In this document: piece after piece, positions 18,302 through 28,657 of the stretch
Layout: each line of letters opens with the position of its first letter
Numbering within the stretch: position 1 is the stretch's first letter
Source of the DNA: Terrimonas sp.
GTDB taxonomy: Bacteria; Bacteroidota; Bacteroidia; Chitinophagales; Chitinophagaceae
Direction of reading: 5' to 3'
Assembly (NCBI RefSeq): GCF_003075435.1
Contig: NZ_QCZJ01000014.1
Span: 1-64,000 of the forward strand
Length of the DNA stretch: 64,000 nt
Notes under the pieces: model-generated
Told to the model about the DNA's origin: nothing
What the model saw: only the letters and a program-made list of their open reading frames with translations
The model's database searches: none
Translations under genes and position numbers: made by a program

Positions 18302-19180
18302 ATGAATATTGCTTATATCGTTTATAGCGGCGAAGTAAAATACTTACCGGCAAATAACTTTAATGAAATTGAAGATCTCCTGCCTTTTTTACAACACAAA
18401 GGCTTAAATATTACTGCCGAAATTTGGGATGACCCTGCAGCAGATTGGGAAGCATATGATGTAGTACTCTTAAAAATGCCCTGGGATTACCATGAAAAAT
18501 ACACTCAGTTCAAAGCATGGCTTGATAAAATAGAAGCTCTTGGCATTAAAATGCTTAATGATTTCCATTTAGTACGATGGAATATGGACAAACATTACCT
18601 GGAAGCAATAGCAGCGGCTGGACTGCCTGTTATTCCTTCTATATTTCTTGATAAAGGATGGAACGGTGAGTTATCATCGCTGTTTAAAACATTACAGGAA
18701 ACGACATTGATCATAAAACCATGTGTAAGTGGTGGTTCAAAAAATACGATTATAATACAAAGCGATACAGTAGCAGACCAGGCAGGTAACATTTTATCGC
18801 TATTATCACAGGGCGATTTTATTGCCCAGCCGCTAATGTCACAAATTGAGGAAGGAGAATGGTCTTTTATATTTTTTAACAGCAGGTATAGTCATACTAT
18901 TATTAAGAAGCCTAAAGCCGGCGACTTCAGGGTACAACAAATTTATGGAGGAACAATAGTACCGGTTAACGCTGAACAAGCGCTTATTAAAAGCGCTGAA
19001 GCTTATGTGCAGCAATTTGCCGGAGGCACTTTATATGCAAGAGTAGATGGCTTAATCGCAGACGGGCGCTTTGTGTTGATGGAACTGGAGCTGATAGAGC
19101 CGTTTCTCTACCTTTCTTACGGCGACGATGCTGTAGAAAATTATTATAACGCCCTGAAAGAGCAACTGATAAAAATATAA
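18302..19180 (+). CDS. ATP-grasp domain protein
   Basis: A 292-residue single-gene ATP-grasp enzyme. The N-terminal pre-ATP-grasp part contains VVLLKMPWDYHEKYTQF. The nucleotide-binding part includes LIIKPCVSGGSKNT (lysine and glycine-rich loop), EEGEWSFIFF, and LYARVDGLIAD with FVLMELELIEPFLYL near the end (metal-binding acidic residues). The pattern resembles the glutathione-synthetase-like/DcsG group that forms amide or peptide bonds. Substrates are unknown. It stands alone, flanked by gaps with inverted repeats. Confidence 0.75.
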   Translation: MNIAYIVYSGEVKYLPANNFNEIEDLLPFLQHKGLNITAEIWDDPAADWEAYDVVLLKMPWDYHEKYTQFKAWLDKIEALGIKMLNDFHLVRWNMDKHYLEAIAAAGLPVIPSIFLDKGWNGELSSLFKTLQETTLIIKPCVSGGSKNTIIIQSDTVADQAGNILSLLSQGDFIAQPLMSQIEEGEWSFIFFNSRYSHTIIKKPKAGDFRVQQIYGGTIVPVNAEQALIKSAEAYVQQFAGGTLYARVDGLIADGRFVLMELELIEPFLYLSYGDDAVENYYNALKEQLIKI

Positions 19181-19541
19181 ACTTAAAAAATATGGGAAGG
19201 CATTGCAGGAAAGCAATAAAACAAAAAAGGTCTTCTGTAGACACAGATGACCTCTAACGATTGCTTGCCATATGAAAATTCTTAATAATCTTTATTTCAT
19301 TTGTGATTACTTCACTACGTAATCATCTCTTTTCGGAAACCACTTTTCTTCATCTTCTTTTCTCTGTTTCCGTTTACAGTGTAAAAATAATACAGGTGTG
19401 AGCGGCTGACAAAACAACTTATTGAGGATTATATCATGCCAAGAGAAATAATAAACGCTGCAAATCCTTTACAGTAAAGGATTTCCTTCAAAAAAGATTA
19501 TGATGTCCAAAGTCTAAAAGATGGATAATTCTTTTAAAAAC
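19181..19541. other. Gap with several hairpins
   Basis: No gene is seen. A hairpin at 19228-19253 has an 11-bp stem with one mismatch (AGGTCTTCTGT with ACAGATGACCT) and an AGAC loop; read on the minus strand it is followed by TTTTTT and could be a back-up terminator. A second hairpin at 19462-19484 pairs AAATCCTTTA with TAAAGGATTT around CAG. GATTAC (19305-19310) can pair with GTAATC (19319-19324). Together with the strong terminator at 19542 these separate two opposing transcription units. Confidence 0.45.
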
Positions 19542-19572
19542 ACAAAAGCGAAATGTTGAGTTTCGCTTTTGT
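19542..19572. terminator. Strong bidirectional terminator after susD
   Basis: ACAAAAGCGAAA (19542-19553) pairs perfectly over 12 bp with TTTCGCTTTTGT (19561-19572) around a 7-nt loop, with A/T-rich flanks on both sides. It lies 29 bp downstream of the susD stop codon (minus strand). Confidence 0.8.
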
Positions 19573-19601
19573 ATTAAAAATAACAGTTATACAACAAACA
19601 C

Positions 19602-21446
19602 CTATTCAGCCGGTATTTCTGTTAAAGGCGGCACATTATTCTGGAAGCCGTCATAGCCTTCATTTTGATTAATTACACCTCCCACATTGCCATTAATTGT
19701 TCCCTGGGGAATTGGCCATAAAACATGGTATGGGCTTATAGTATACTTATCCCCGTGATTTGTTGTTACGCCTTTATTATAGAACTCCGTTTTTTCCATG
19801 ATCCTGTCATAGAAGAAATTATCCTTTGAAAAGTTTGCAAGTGTATATGTTTTTCCATTATAAGCAGCCTTGCCAGTGAGGGCAAATAAATATGCAATCC
19901 GCGTAAGCTCTACTTTTCTGGGCTCTTCATAATATAATTCTCTTGCACGCTCATCAAGAATAGTTCCGATATTAACGTCTGCGGCAGTTATAGGCTGGCA
20001 CCCTGCCCTTGTTCTTACTTTATTTAAATCAGCGGCAGCTAATTCATTTTCTCCCTTCCAGTAATATGCTTCTGCACGTAAAAGATAGGTTTCAGCAAGA
20101 CGAAATACGTACCAGTCTGTATGTCCGCCGCTTGGATTGGAGTTTTGGTTATCTGCGATAAAGAGCTTGTAATGTGGCCAATCAAACCAGCTACGGATAG
20201 TATCGGTACATAAAATCCCTCCATTGCTATTGTATTTCTGAAGATTTTTTCCATAGTATGGATCTGATTTGATGGTGTAATTATTATATAACAGATCCTC
20301 CATGCGCATCCAAACACCGGGTGCATGTCTCATATCTCCTGGATCGTCCCATATCGTATGCGTACTGTACCATGTGCCACGGCAACGGCCGATACCTCTT
20401 CCATACATATTAGCCTGATCCCAGTCAATAAGGGGCTGGTTCTTTTTTTGAGCGTCTGAGGTACCCTTATTGCCTGTCGGAGTATTGATATTAGAAAACC
20501 AGAAGGGAACTCCCTGCCTCATCGTGGAACCGCCTCCCGAAAAATCTCCATTATCAATATACCCATCCCTGTCTATTACCAGCATTAGTGCTTCTGTATT
20601 TGCGGCTACCGCTTTATTGAGCGGACGATGCAAATCCCATATCAGGTTTTTCGTAGCATCGTCTTTATCTGTTCCAAATCTTTGGGTCATCAGGGCATGT
20701 ACGCCATCGTCAATCACACGTGTAGCAGATGCAATGGCATCATCAAATTTTCCTAACGCCAAATTTACTTTAGTGAGCAGATGACTAACAGCGCCTTTCG
20801 AAACAGCCCCGCCATCTGCCTTTACCGGAACCCATTGCTCCGCAAATTCAAGATCTTCTTTTATTCTTTGCAGAATCACTTCCCGCTTAACCGTTGCATA
20901 ATCTACTTTTGGAGACGAAACTTCCTTCAATATCGCAGGAATATCTCCAAATTCATTGGTTAACATATAATATCTGTAAGCTCTGTGAAAATATGCTGCT
21001 CCAAGAACTGCATTCTTTTCTTCTTCTGATTTCCAGGCCGGCAGGTCAATATATGTTATTGCTGTATTAGCATACTTTATTCCTTTATAACCTTCGCTCC
21101 AATACCAACCAATTCTGTTATAGTCTGTACTATTCAGGTTTGCCGTAGGAGTAATCAAAAGGTTAAGATCCTGTGCTGGTCCTGACTTATCAGTAGTTCC
21201 TTCAACCGCTACTTCCGAAAAAATATTCTGGGTAATGATAGGGGCGCCATCACCAAACCATTCATACCTAAGATTCCGTTCACATGCAATCAATGAGCTT
21301 TTTAACCCTTCTACCGTGTTAAAGGTATTTTCAGGTGTGTAAAAGGATAAAGGCTCTGGCGTAAGAAAATCTTTTTTGCACGAGCCTGCAAAGCAAACTG
21401 ATAGAATCATCGCAGTGTTTAATGCAATTTTATCTAAAGTTCTCAT
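19602..21446 (-). CDS. SusD/RagB-family nutrient-binding lipoprotein
   Basis: Surface lipoprotein partner of the SusC channel. ATG 21446 gives a lipoprotein signal ending CFAGSC (Cys then K-K-D-F). SusD hallmarks are the start [16 protein letters not shown], the TPR-like helical core ([19 protein letters not shown]) and the C-terminal [20 protein letters not shown] with [15 protein letters not shown]. The length of 614 residues is at the long end for the family. It follows susC by 53 bp and ends the catabolic operon. It should bind the substrate imported by the TonB-dependent partner; the ligand is unknown, and no carbohydrase is encoded nearby. Confidence 0.93.
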   Translation of the reverse strand: MRTLDKIALNTAMILSVCFAGSCKKDFLTPEPLSFYTPENTFNTVEGLKSSLIACERNLRYEWFGDGAPIITQNIFSEVAVEGTTDKSGPAQDLNLLITPTANLNSTDYNRIGWYWSEGYKGIKYANTAITYIDLPAWKSEEEKNAVLGAAYFHRAYRYYMLTNEFGDIPAILKEVSSPKVDYATVKREVILQRIKEDLEFAEQWVPVKADGGAVSKGAVSHLLTKVNLALGKFDDAIASATRVIDDGVHALMTQRFGTDKDDATKNLIWDLHRPLNKAVAANTEALMLVIDRDGYIDNGDFSGGGSTMRQGVPFWFSNINTPTGNKGTSDAQKKNQPLIDWDQANMYGRGIGRCRGTWYSTHTIWDDPGDMRHAPGVWMRMEDLLYNNYTIKSDPYYGKNLQKYNSNGGILCTDTIRSWFDWPHYKLFIADNQNSNPSGGHTDWYVFRLAETYLLRAEAYYWKGENELAAADLNKVRTRAGCQPITAADVNIGTILDERARELYYEEPRKVELTRIAYLFALTGKAAYNGKTYTLANFSKDNFFYDRIMEKTEFYNKGVTTNHGDKYTISPYHVLWPIPQGTINGNVGGVINQNEGYDGFQNNVPPLTEIPAE

Positions 21447-21499
21447 TGTATAATATTTTAAAAATAATTTGAGATAATATTTCACATTCCCTTTATCGA

Positions 21500-24400
21500 T
21501 TAAAGGTTGAGGTTTATGCCCAGCGTATATATCCGTGGAGTAGGACCAGAATTTTCCGGATCCCAGAATGTCCACTGAGGAGCATAAAATCCAGCATTTT
21601 TAATGGTGAAATAAAATCTCAAATCCTGTAAATGAATACGACTGATCAGGCTTTGCGGTAAATTATAAGCTAAAGCAATATTATCAAGCCTTATTAAAGA
21701 TTTCTTTTTGTAAATGCTATAGCTTGCGCCTCCATCGCTTGAGAACAAACGTGCATAATCATTTATAGGATTTTCGGCTGTCCAGAATGGCAGCGCATAA
21801 GAATTTACGCGATCAGGAAATGCGTTGCTCCTGTTTTTTGCCTGGTTGTAGGTAGCGCTATGCCCCCAATAGGAATACATCAGGAATGAGAATGTGAAAT
21901 TTTTAAGAAAAGTAAATTCATTGCGCATTGTCCAGCGAAAACGCGGTTCGGTATAACCAAGATACATCCTGTCATCATCTGTATACTTTCCATCATCATT
22001 CACATCCACAATATGAAAATCTCCGGGCTGGACACCGTATATTGCAGCTTCATCTTTATCTGCTGTTTGCCAGATACCGATGGCTTTTTGATCCCAAATT
22101 ACATCAAGCGGCTGACCGATAAACCATTTGTTGGCCTTGTCATCCGGTTCTACCTGGCCAATTACATTTCCATTAGCATCCTTAACATCAACCTTAGTTC
22201 CATACAGGTGTACAATTTTATTTCTGTTCAATGAAAAGTTAATTGAAGTATTCCACTGAAAGTTTGGACGTTGAATATTCTTTGTATTCAGGGATATTTC
22301 TATACCCTTGTTATCAACTTGACCAAGATTATCCCAAACAATATCAAATCCACCTATTGGAGGAAGTGTGCGCTTAACAAGCAAATCATTGGTTTTGCTC
22401 TTATATACGTCTATGCTTCCGTCTATTCTGTTATTAGCTACAGAAAAATCCAAGCCGAGATTGAAAGCTGTTGTAGTTTCCCATTTCAACAATTTATTCT
22501 GCATATTATTAACATACAGTTGCGATACCTGGGATACTGTTCCATCCGATAAAATATGAAGATACTTGCCGGTTGCAAGATCTGCCAATGCTACATATCT
22601 TCCGATATCACGGTTACCGTTTAACCCGTAGCTCACCCTTAGTTTACCATAATTCAGCCAGCTTGCTTTACTCATAAAAGATTCATCGCTAAATACCCAA
22701 CCCAAAGCTGCTGAAGGAAAAGTTGCCCTCGGATTGCTTTGCCCGAAAGCAGAATAGCCATCGCGCCTTACGGTAAGCGTGAGCATATACCTGCTTTTGT
22801 AGGAATAAAATAATCTTGCCATAAGAGCGTCTGCTGTACTTACTTCATCCCCGGGCTTTGAATCATCCCCTTCGTCACTAAAAGTACAATAGTTACAAAC
22901 CGTAACATTAGTAGCTGCTCCCATATTGTGGTAGCTCAATACATCACTGGGTTGAAATCCTGTAGCTACCACTTTATTTCTCCATACCTGGAATTTTTCC
23001 GCATTTACAAGTCCTGTAAAATCCAAATGATGGTCTTTTCCAAAATCCCTGCCCCAGGTTAAGAGGTTATCAATTTGCCATTGATAGATATTCCTGTTTT
23101 CTCTTGTAGCTCTTCCTCCAAGATTTGTCCACGCCTGCCATAAAGCAGATTCACCGTTAAAATAGTTATACCATTCAAACCGGGGCGTAAAATTTGTTTG
23201 AAACTTTATGCCAAATGGCAGGGATAATTTTGCATATAAACTTGCATTCAGTTCATAATACTTTTTTAAGCGATTGGTGTACGTAGGAACACCGAAAGGA
23301 TTATTACCTCCACTTACTTCGTCATTGGGATTAAATCTTAATACTGTTGAATCATCATTATAATATGACCCCCAGGGAGAGTTTGCTGTAATAAGCGACC
23401 AATCCACCGGAATAGAACTTTCGTCTCTGATACTGAATTGAGTATTCATACCAACACTCAGGAAATTCGTAACTTTTGCATCTATATTCAAACGCGAACG
23501 CATTACATTATAATCATCTCCTTTGATAACTCCTTCGTTTTTCATATACCCTAACGACCAATAATAATTTATCCCTTCTTTTCTCCCCGATAAACTGATA
23601 TTATGATCCTGACGAATACCATTATGAAACATCATATCATACCAGTCAATGGATTGTCCTTTTTTATAGTTTTCAATTTCAACAGGCTGAAGGTTTAACC
23701 GTTGAAGCCATACCGTTACCGGATCAGCAGAAGCATTAGAATTATCATAAGCAAGCCAGTCGGTAACAGAAATATCAGAGGGTAAAGTGCGCGGGTCATC
23801 AAATTGGTAAGGTTTGGCATTTACGTTTGTACTGTACTTGACATTCCTTCTCCATGTATATAAGAACTCCTCCGCAGTATACACTCTTTCGTTAACACTC
23901 ATCGTAGCAACACCCACACTTGAGTTTACATTAATAGTAGGTTTGCCTGTCTTACCTCTTTTGGTAGTAATCTGAATTACACCACTTGCAGCCTTAGCAC
24001 CATATACCGCAGCAGAACTTGCATCTTTCAATACATCTACTGTTTCAATATCATTAGGATTAATGTCTGCCAATGCGCCATAATAAATAACGCCATCCAT
24101 TACAATCAATGGGCTTGATCCTGCATTCAACGTATTTTTCCCTCTTACCTGCAGACTGGCATCGCCCTTAGCAGAAGCATTGAATCCTACATTCAATCCT
24201 GGTACATTTGCTCTTAAAACATCCTGCACTGAAGCCGGATGCTCATTAACCAGTTGTGTTGCTTTAACAGAAGCAATAGCTCCTGTCAGATCTTTCTTTT
24301 TAGTAGTGCCATAACCAATTACCACTACCTGGTCAAGTGATGACGCATCATTTTCGAGCGATACATTAATATTGGTTTGATTACCAACCGTAATAGTTTG

Positions 24401-24655
24401 AGATTTAAAACCTACTGATGTAAATAAAAGTTTGGCAGTTTTTGCAACGTTATCAAGCTTAAATCTGCCCTGATCATCGGTAATGGCGCCATTTGTGGTG
24501 CCCTGTACTATTACAGATACGCCGGGTACTCCCTCCGGGCGTTCGGCAGATGTTACCCTGCCACTTACCGTAACATTTTGTGCGATTGCGTTTCCCCATA
24601 TACCTGCAAAAAAACATAGCAGCAGGAGAAATCTGTGAAGAGATTTTTTCATCAT
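21500..24655 (-). CDS. SusC/RagA-family TonB-linked outer-membrane importer
   Basis: A 1051-residue outer-membrane transporter. The signal peptide (ends NAIAQ) is followed by a carboxypeptidase-regulatory-like beta domain (about 28-105, [19 protein letters not shown]), the plug ([20 protein letters not shown], then [12 protein letters not shown]) and a long barrel ending in [12 protein letters not shown]. There is no N-terminal STN signalling domain, so it is unlikely to talk to an anti-sigma factor; regulation is more likely through the adjacent LacI protein. It pairs with the SusD lipoprotein for TonB-driven uptake of an oligosaccharide or other glycoside. Confidence 0.95.
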   Translation of the reverse strand: MMKKSLHRFLLLLCFFAGIWGNAIAQNVTVSGRVTSAERPEGVPGVSVIVQGTTNGAITDDQGRFKLDNVAKTAKLLFTSVGFKSQTITVGNQTNINVSLENDASSLDQVVVIGYGTTKKKDLTGAIASVKATQLVNEHPASVQDVLRANVPGLNVGFNASAKGDASLQVRGKNTLNAGSSPLIVMDGVIYYGALADINPNDIETVDVLKDASSAAVYGAKAASGVIQITTKRGKTGKPTINVNSSVGVATMSVNERVYTAEEFLYTWRRNVKYSTNVNAKPYQFDDPRTLPSDISVTDWLAYDNSNASADPVTVWLQRLNLQPVEIENYKKGQSIDWYDMMFHNGIRQDHNISLSGRKEGINYYWSLGYMKNEGVIKGDDYNVMRSRLNIDAKVTNFLSVGMNTQFSIRDESSIPVDWSLITANSPWGSYYNDDSTVLRFNPNDEVSGGNNPFGVPTYTNRLKKYYELNASLYAKLSLPFGIKFQTNFTPRFEWYNYFNGESALWQAWTNLGGRATRENRNIYQWQIDNLLTWGRDFGKDHHLDFTGLVNAEKFQVWRNKVVATGFQPSDVLSYHNMGAATNVTVCNYCTFSDEGDDSKPGDEVSTADALMARLFYSYKSRYMLTLTVRRDGYSAFGQSNPRATFPSAALGWVFSDESFMSKASWLNYGKLRVSYGLNGNRDIGRYVALADLATGKYLHILSDGTVSQVSQLYVNNMQNKLLKWETTTAFNLGLDFSVANNRIDGSIDVYKSKTNDLLVKRTLPPIGGFDIVWDNLGQVDNKGIEISLNTKNIQRPNFQWNTSINFSLNRNKIVHLYGTKVDVKDANGNVIGQVEPDDKANKWFIGQPLDVIWDQKAIGIWQTADKDEAAIYGVQPGDFHIVDVNDDGKYTDDDRMYLGYTEPRFRWTMRNEFTFLKNFTFSFLMYSYWGHSATYNQAKNRSNAFPDRVNSYALPFWTAENPINDYARLFSSDGGASYSIYKKKSLIRLDNIALAYNLPQSLISRIHLQDLRFYFTIKNAGFYAPQWTFWDPENSGPTPRIYTLGINLNL

Positions 24656-24703
24656 AATAGCAGCTTTTGTTAGTTAATAATGGTTTTGTTAAAAAAAATT
24701 AAT

Positions 24704-24842
24704 GAGCTGTGGGCTTTCAGCTTTCAGCCGTCAGCTTCCAGCTATCAGTATTCTGCAGCCGGTAATCAGCAGTTAGCCGACTCAAGTGAATTTTGTGCTT
24801 TAAATCGCTCACAGCCGAAAGCTCATAGCTGATTGCTGACCG
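24704..24842. repeat. AGCTG-type repeat cluster between SDR and susC
   Basis: The gap upstream of susC is packed with short words GGCTTTCAGC, GCCGTCAGC, CCAGCTATCAG, then CTCACAGCCGAAAGCTC and AGCTGATTGCTGAC. The two ends form an imperfect inverted repeat. It is the longest member of the dispersed AGCTGATAGCTGA family in this window. It lies inside an operon and could shape differential expression of susC. Confidence 0.55.
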
Positions 24843-25601
24843 CTAAAATCCAATAGCGTTGCCTCCGTCAACGGGTAATACAATTCCTGTTATATAATTG
24901 GCGGCATCACCCGCAAGAAATGCCGCGGCATAGCCTATATCATCAGGTTTTCCAAGCTTAGCCATAGGTGTGCGTGATAACACTTTTTGTTTTCTATCGG
25001 GATCGCTGTTTAATGCTTTTGAAGACATATCTGTTTCAATAAAACCCGGAGCTATACAATTCACCCTTATGCCCAGCGGTGATAATTCTACTGCCATCGC
25101 TCTTGTCATGCCTTCTATAGCTGATTTAGATGCGGTATATGCAATCACTTTCGGAATGCCATACTGCGATGCCATTGAGCTTATAAGCAGTATCACACCG
25201 TTTTTTCTTTGCACCATTCTTTTCGCAAATTCCCTGCTGAGAGAAAATACTGCCGACTGGTTGGTTTTTATAACAGATTCGAAATCTTCATCAGTTACCT
25301 CAAGTATATCTTTTTTCATATTAATGCCGGCATTGTTTACCAGCACATCAATATGCCCATGCTTATTTATTACTGCTTCAACAAACAATGGAATAGCTTT
25401 TATATCTGTTAAATCAAACACATGGTATGCGCAGGATGTTCCTATATTTCCACATGCTTCTTTTAGCTGTAGCTCATTTCTCCCTGTAATAATTACTTTG
25501 GCGCCATGATGTGCCATAGTGTTAGCAATAGCAAATCCCAACCCTTTGCCACCACCGGTTATCAATACCTTTTTACCTGTTAAATCAAATTTGTTGTGCA
25601 T
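24843..25601 (-). CDS. Short-chain dehydrogenase/reductase (SDR)
   Basis: A 252-residue classical SDR. The cofactor site is ITGGGKGLG (residues 15-22), the structural motif NNAG is at 89-92, and the catalytic set is Ser141/142, Tyr155 and Lys159 in YTASK. It ends IVLPVDGGNAIGF, like gluconate 5-dehydrogenase or 2-deoxy-D-gluconate/3-ketoacyl reductase-type enzymes. Its place in the SusCD operon points to a sugar or sugar-acid oxidoreductase rather than fatty-acid synthesis. Confidence 0.85.
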   Translation of the reverse strand: MHNKFDLTGKKVLITGGGKGLGFAIANTMAHHGAKVIITGRNELQLKEACGNIGTSCAYHVFDLTDIKAIPLFVEAVINKHGHIDVLVNNAGINMKKDILEVTDEDFESVIKTNQSAVFSLSREFAKRMVQRKNGVILLISSMASQYGIPKVIAYTASKSAIEGMTRAMAVELSPLGIRVNCIAPGFIETDMSSKALNSDPDRKQKVLSRTPMAKLGKPDDIGYAAAFLAGDAANYITGIVLPVDGGNAIGF

Positions 25602-25615
25602 TTGTATTTTTTTAT

Positions 25616-25654
25616 AGCTATTGGCTGTCAGCTATCAGCTGACAGCCAATAGCT
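25616..25654. repeat. Perfect 18-bp hairpin between two operon genes
   Basis: AGCTATTGGCTGTCAGCT (25616-25633) and AGCTGACAGCCAATAGCT (25637-25654) are perfect inverted copies around ATC. The arm at the right starts at the last base of the oxidoreductase stop codon. There is no U-run on the minus strand, so an mRNA stability or processing role, or a REP-like mobile remnant, is more likely than simple termination. It belongs to the AGCTG repeat family. Confidence 0.75.
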
Positions 25655-27048
25655 CACTTCCCTTTGCTCATTGCTATCTCTAATGCCTTTGTGGTTGTGT
25701 AGTATTTCGCCAACATACCGGGTACTTCCCATTCCGGTAATTTTTTTTCTTTTAGATATTGAAGGTACCGTTCCATTACCTGTCCAAAATGCGCTTCATG
25801 CCCCACATTATACTTAGCAGGTATAATAACTTTCCATTCCTTGGTATTTATTTTTTCAACGCTCACACCGGGATATTTTGTGCTGATGGTTGCAATAGAT
25901 TGTGTAATGACACTATCTGCATCTTTACCATTGGCAGGAATAATGTAGAGCACGGGTTTAAAATTTTCTTCCTTACCCTGCCTTATTTCAAGTGTAGATT
26001 TTGTTCCTTTCACTATTGCATGATGTGAGTCGCCACCCGCTTCAGCTTTATAATCCCACCGAGCTATAATTTTTACAGGTATACCTTTTATGGTATAATT
26101 CATTTCGCCGTTGGCATGTGTTTGCAGGATAGAATCTTTTTCAATTAAAGGTTTCAGGTAATCAGGATACTCATTTTTACCAGTTATGCTGGCAAACTGT
26201 GTTGGCGTAAGTGGCGTTGGCCATATGCTTGCTGAAGTAATATTGATATCCTTGCTATAATCAAGGGATACCTCCGGAAGGCATTGCCATTGTACCAGGT
26301 CAACAAGGTGCGTTGCCACATCAGCAATAGCATCTCCCTGTTGAGCAGGGTCAAAAAACCATAAAGGACGAACCAGCGGCTTGCCTGAAACGTTCTTGAA
26401 AAAATAATGGATGCTCTCAATAAATACGGATGGATCTTTTTCGGAACCCTTTTTTATTTCACCAAACAGCACCGGGTCATGCATTAATTCTTTTTGAATA
26501 ATATTAGTGATCTCCGACCTTTCAGTCATAATATCATACAGCAATACATTGTTTTTCTTAGCTGCATCAAACGCTTCAACCAGTTTGGTAAAATTATCGG
26601 TATTAATAGCCATGGGCTTATCACCCAAAACATTCAACCCTGCATCAACCGAACGTTTGATATAATCTGTTTTCAGCCGGTTATTGCCTGCCAGCACTAC
26701 CACATTGCCTTTCTTTTCAGCAAGCATTTTCTCTGCAAAATCAGCACCTTTATATACCACTTCATTCCAATGTGTTGGGTTTTCATCCCTGGTATTATAT
26801 TGATTGATCAGGCTCAGATGCGCATCAACCTCTGCTCCTTCCGGCGCATATACATACACGGTAGTATCAATATCCGGGTAGCTTGTTTTCTGCACCAGTG
26901 CCGCGTGAAAATGGCCGGGGTCAAGTGTTAAAAGCCTTACCATACTGCTATCATTTTTTTCACTATCTGCTTTTGTTTCAGATGGCGACTGGCATCCGAA
27001 AGCTGCTGTTAAAGCCACAAGAATAATTATTGTAATACGTTTCATCAT
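25654..27048 (-). CDS. Gfo/Idh/MocA-type lipoprotein oxidoreductase
   Basis: A 464-residue NAD(P)-dependent-type oxidoreductase carried on a lipoprotein (LVALTAAFGC lipobox). The opening RLLTLDPGHFHAALVQKTSY and the putative oxidoreductase C-terminal domain are characteristic of a Bacteroidota/Planctomycetes subfamily. A degenerate E-K-P motif appears as GDKPMAIN (Asp for Glu). Being exported, it may hold its cofactor tightly, as glucose-fructose oxidoreductase does. It lies just before the SDR gene and 38 bp after a second Gfo/Idh gene, suggesting sequential oxidation of an imported glycoside. Confidence 0.8.
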   Translation of the reverse strand: MMKRITIIILVALTAAFGCQSPSETKADSEKNDSSMVRLLTLDPGHFHAALVQKTSYPDIDTTVYVYAPEGAEVDAHLSLINQYNTRDENPTHWNEVVYKGADFAEKMLAEKKGNVVVLAGNNRLKTDYIKRSVDAGLNVLGDKPMAINTDNFTKLVEAFDAAKKNNVLLYDIMTERSEITNIIQKELMHDPVLFGEIKKGSEKDPSVFIESIHYFFKNVSGKPLVRPLWFFDPAQQGDAIADVATHLVDLVQWQCLPEVSLDYSKDINITSASIWPTPLTPTQFASITGKNEYPDYLKPLIEKDSILQTHANGEMNYTIKGIPVKIIARWDYKAEAGGDSHHAIVKGTKSTLEIRQGKEENFKPVLYIIPANGKDADSVITQSIATISTKYPGVSVEKINTKEWKVIIPAKYNVGHEAHFGQVMERYLQYLKEKKLPEWEVPGMLAKYYTTTKALEIAMSKGK

Positions 27049-27086
27049 GTTACCAATCTCAAATTTTAAATCTCAAATGTCAATTC

Positions 27087-28511
27087 TTACATTGTTGTTT
27101 TTACATTAAATCCTTTATCAATCTGGTAGGGCCATCTTTCTGAACGCTTCAGCATGAAGTTAGCCTCGTCATCATTTTTAAACCTTTCCAATACAGGATC
27201 CCAATATAATTTTCGTTTAAGCTGCATGGTAATATTATTCAGCAGACAAACAGAGCAGGCTCTGTGCCCTGCTTCTATCGGCGCGATATTGGGCTCTCCT
27301 GTGATGATGGCATTAAGCCAGTTGGCATGATGCTCCTTGCTGTCAATCAAATGAATTTCGTTGGGACCTATTACAGAATCAAGTATCTTAGGATTGCTGG
27401 CATCAAGCGCTTTGCTGTTATTGCCTTTTTTTATAGGATCGCTGGCGGTTACAGAATAATTTCCCCTTGTTACAAAAATCCAGCCTTCATCGCCGACAAA
27501 TTTTACTCCATTCGGATATTCATTGCTTGCCAGCACTTTTACACCATTGGCAAATATTGTTTCTGTTTTAAAATTACCATGCACATCCCACAGCGCCTTT
27601 TCATCCGGCCAATCCGCAGTGCCCGAAAGTTCTATCGGGCCGGTATCTTCCGTGCCCATACCCCAGTTGGCAATATCAAAGTGGTGCGATCCCCACCCGG
27701 TGATCATACCTGCTCCAAATTGTTCGCAACGCAGCCAGCCGGGTCTTGAAAAATCATTTTGTGGATGCACTAATTTTTCTGTGTAGGAAACATAAGGCGT
27801 TGCTCCAAGCCATTTTTCAAAATTGAGATTTGAAGGAATGGGCATTTCTTTTTCAGGCGTACTTTCTTTAGGGTTATCAACCGGCAGCCCAACATATATC
27901 GTATGCAATTTTCCTACTCGCCCGTTTCTTACCAGTTCGCATGCTTTTTTAAATTGCGGCATAGAGCGTTGCTGGCTTCCTACCTGGAACACAACGCCTG
28001 CACGATGCACTTCGTCGCTTAATCTTCTTCCCTCACTGATGCACAAGGAAGCAGGTTTTTCCATGTATATATGTTTTCCGGCACGTGCAGCGGTTATAGC
28101 AGGGAGTACATGCCAGTGGTCTGGTGTAGCAATGATCACCGCATCAATATCTTTGTCAGCAATCAGTTCTTCATAATGTTCGTACGTTTTGGTGCTGTTG
28201 TAACCAGATTGACCTTTGCCGGCATAGTAATCATCAATAAACTTTTTACCCAGTTGTAATCTTTTGCTGTCAAGATCACATACGGCCAATACCCTTGAAG
28301 TTTCCTGCTTCATGGTGCCGGGTATATCCCAGTCGCGTGCAATTCTGCCGGCGCCTATAGCTCCAACATTGATGCGGTTAGATGGCGCGTATTTTCCCAG
28401 CACTGATGCAGGAACAATTGTTGGAATGTTGGCAAGCATTGCTGCTCCTGCAGTTCCTTTCAACGTGTTTTTTAAAAAATTCCTGCGGGATGAATTTGTT
28501 TTTTTGCTCAT
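27087..28511 (-). CDS. Tat-exported Gfo/Idh/MocA oxidoreductase
   Basis: A 474-residue oxidoreductase. ATG 28511 gives a twin-arginine signal (SSRRNFLKNTLKGTAGAAM), so it is probably exported folded with cofactor. The Rossmann start is INVGAIGAGRIARDW, the catalytic-side motif MEKPASL has the canonical E-K-P lysine, and ATPDHWHVLPAI is typical of the family. The length and the signature GWGSHHFDIANWGMG are those of periplasmic Bacteroidota Gfo/Idh proteins. Neighbours are ThuA-like and a second Gfo/Idh protein. Confidence 0.85.
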   Translation of the reverse strand: MSKKTNSSRRNFLKNTLKGTAGAAMLANIPTIVPASVLGKYAPSNRINVGAIGAGRIARDWDIPGTMKQETSRVLAVCDLDSKRLQLGKKFIDDYYAGKGQSGYNSTKTYEHYEELIADKDIDAVIIATPDHWHVLPAITAARAGKHIYMEKPASLCISEGRRLSDEVHRAGVVFQVGSQQRSMPQFKKACELVRNGRVGKLHTIYVGLPVDNPKESTPEKEMPIPSNLNFEKWLGATPYVSYTEKLVHPQNDFSRPGWLRCEQFGAGMITGWGSHHFDIANWGMGTEDTGPIELSGTADWPDEKALWDVHGNFKTETIFANGVKVLASNEYPNGVKFVGDEGWIFVTRGNYSVTASDPIKKGNNSKALDASNPKILDSVIGPNEIHLIDSKEHHANWLNAIITGEPNIAPIEAGHRACSVCLLNNITMQLKRKLYWDPVLERFKNDDEANFMLKRSERWPYQIDKGFNVKTTM

Positions 28512-28573
28512 GATTATGTTTTTTCTATTATGGCAATCGTTTATAAGTTTTACTGTCAATCCAGTTATTATGT

Positions 28574-28642
28574 GAGAAGTGAAACATCAGGTGTAAGATC
28601 TAAAAGCTCATCTCGCTTTAGACGTCTCCTATATCACTTCTC
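28574..28642. repeat. Inverted repeat in the ThuA/Gfo-Idh gap
   Basis: GAGAAGTGA (28574-28582) and TCACTTCTC (28634-28642) are perfect inverted copies. The neighbouring GTGAAACAT and GTTTCACAT extend the symmetry loosely. It may be a processing hairpin or a repeat of the GGTG/AAGTG-rich class. Confidence 0.45.
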
Positions 28643-28657
28643 AGGTTTCACATAGCA

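Noticed and set aside
24843-25601. SDR gene as the missing ketoreductase of the pigment cluster
   Set aside because: It is in the SusCD operon, 7 kb away and under a different promoter; its ending fits sugar or sugar-acid dehydrogenases.
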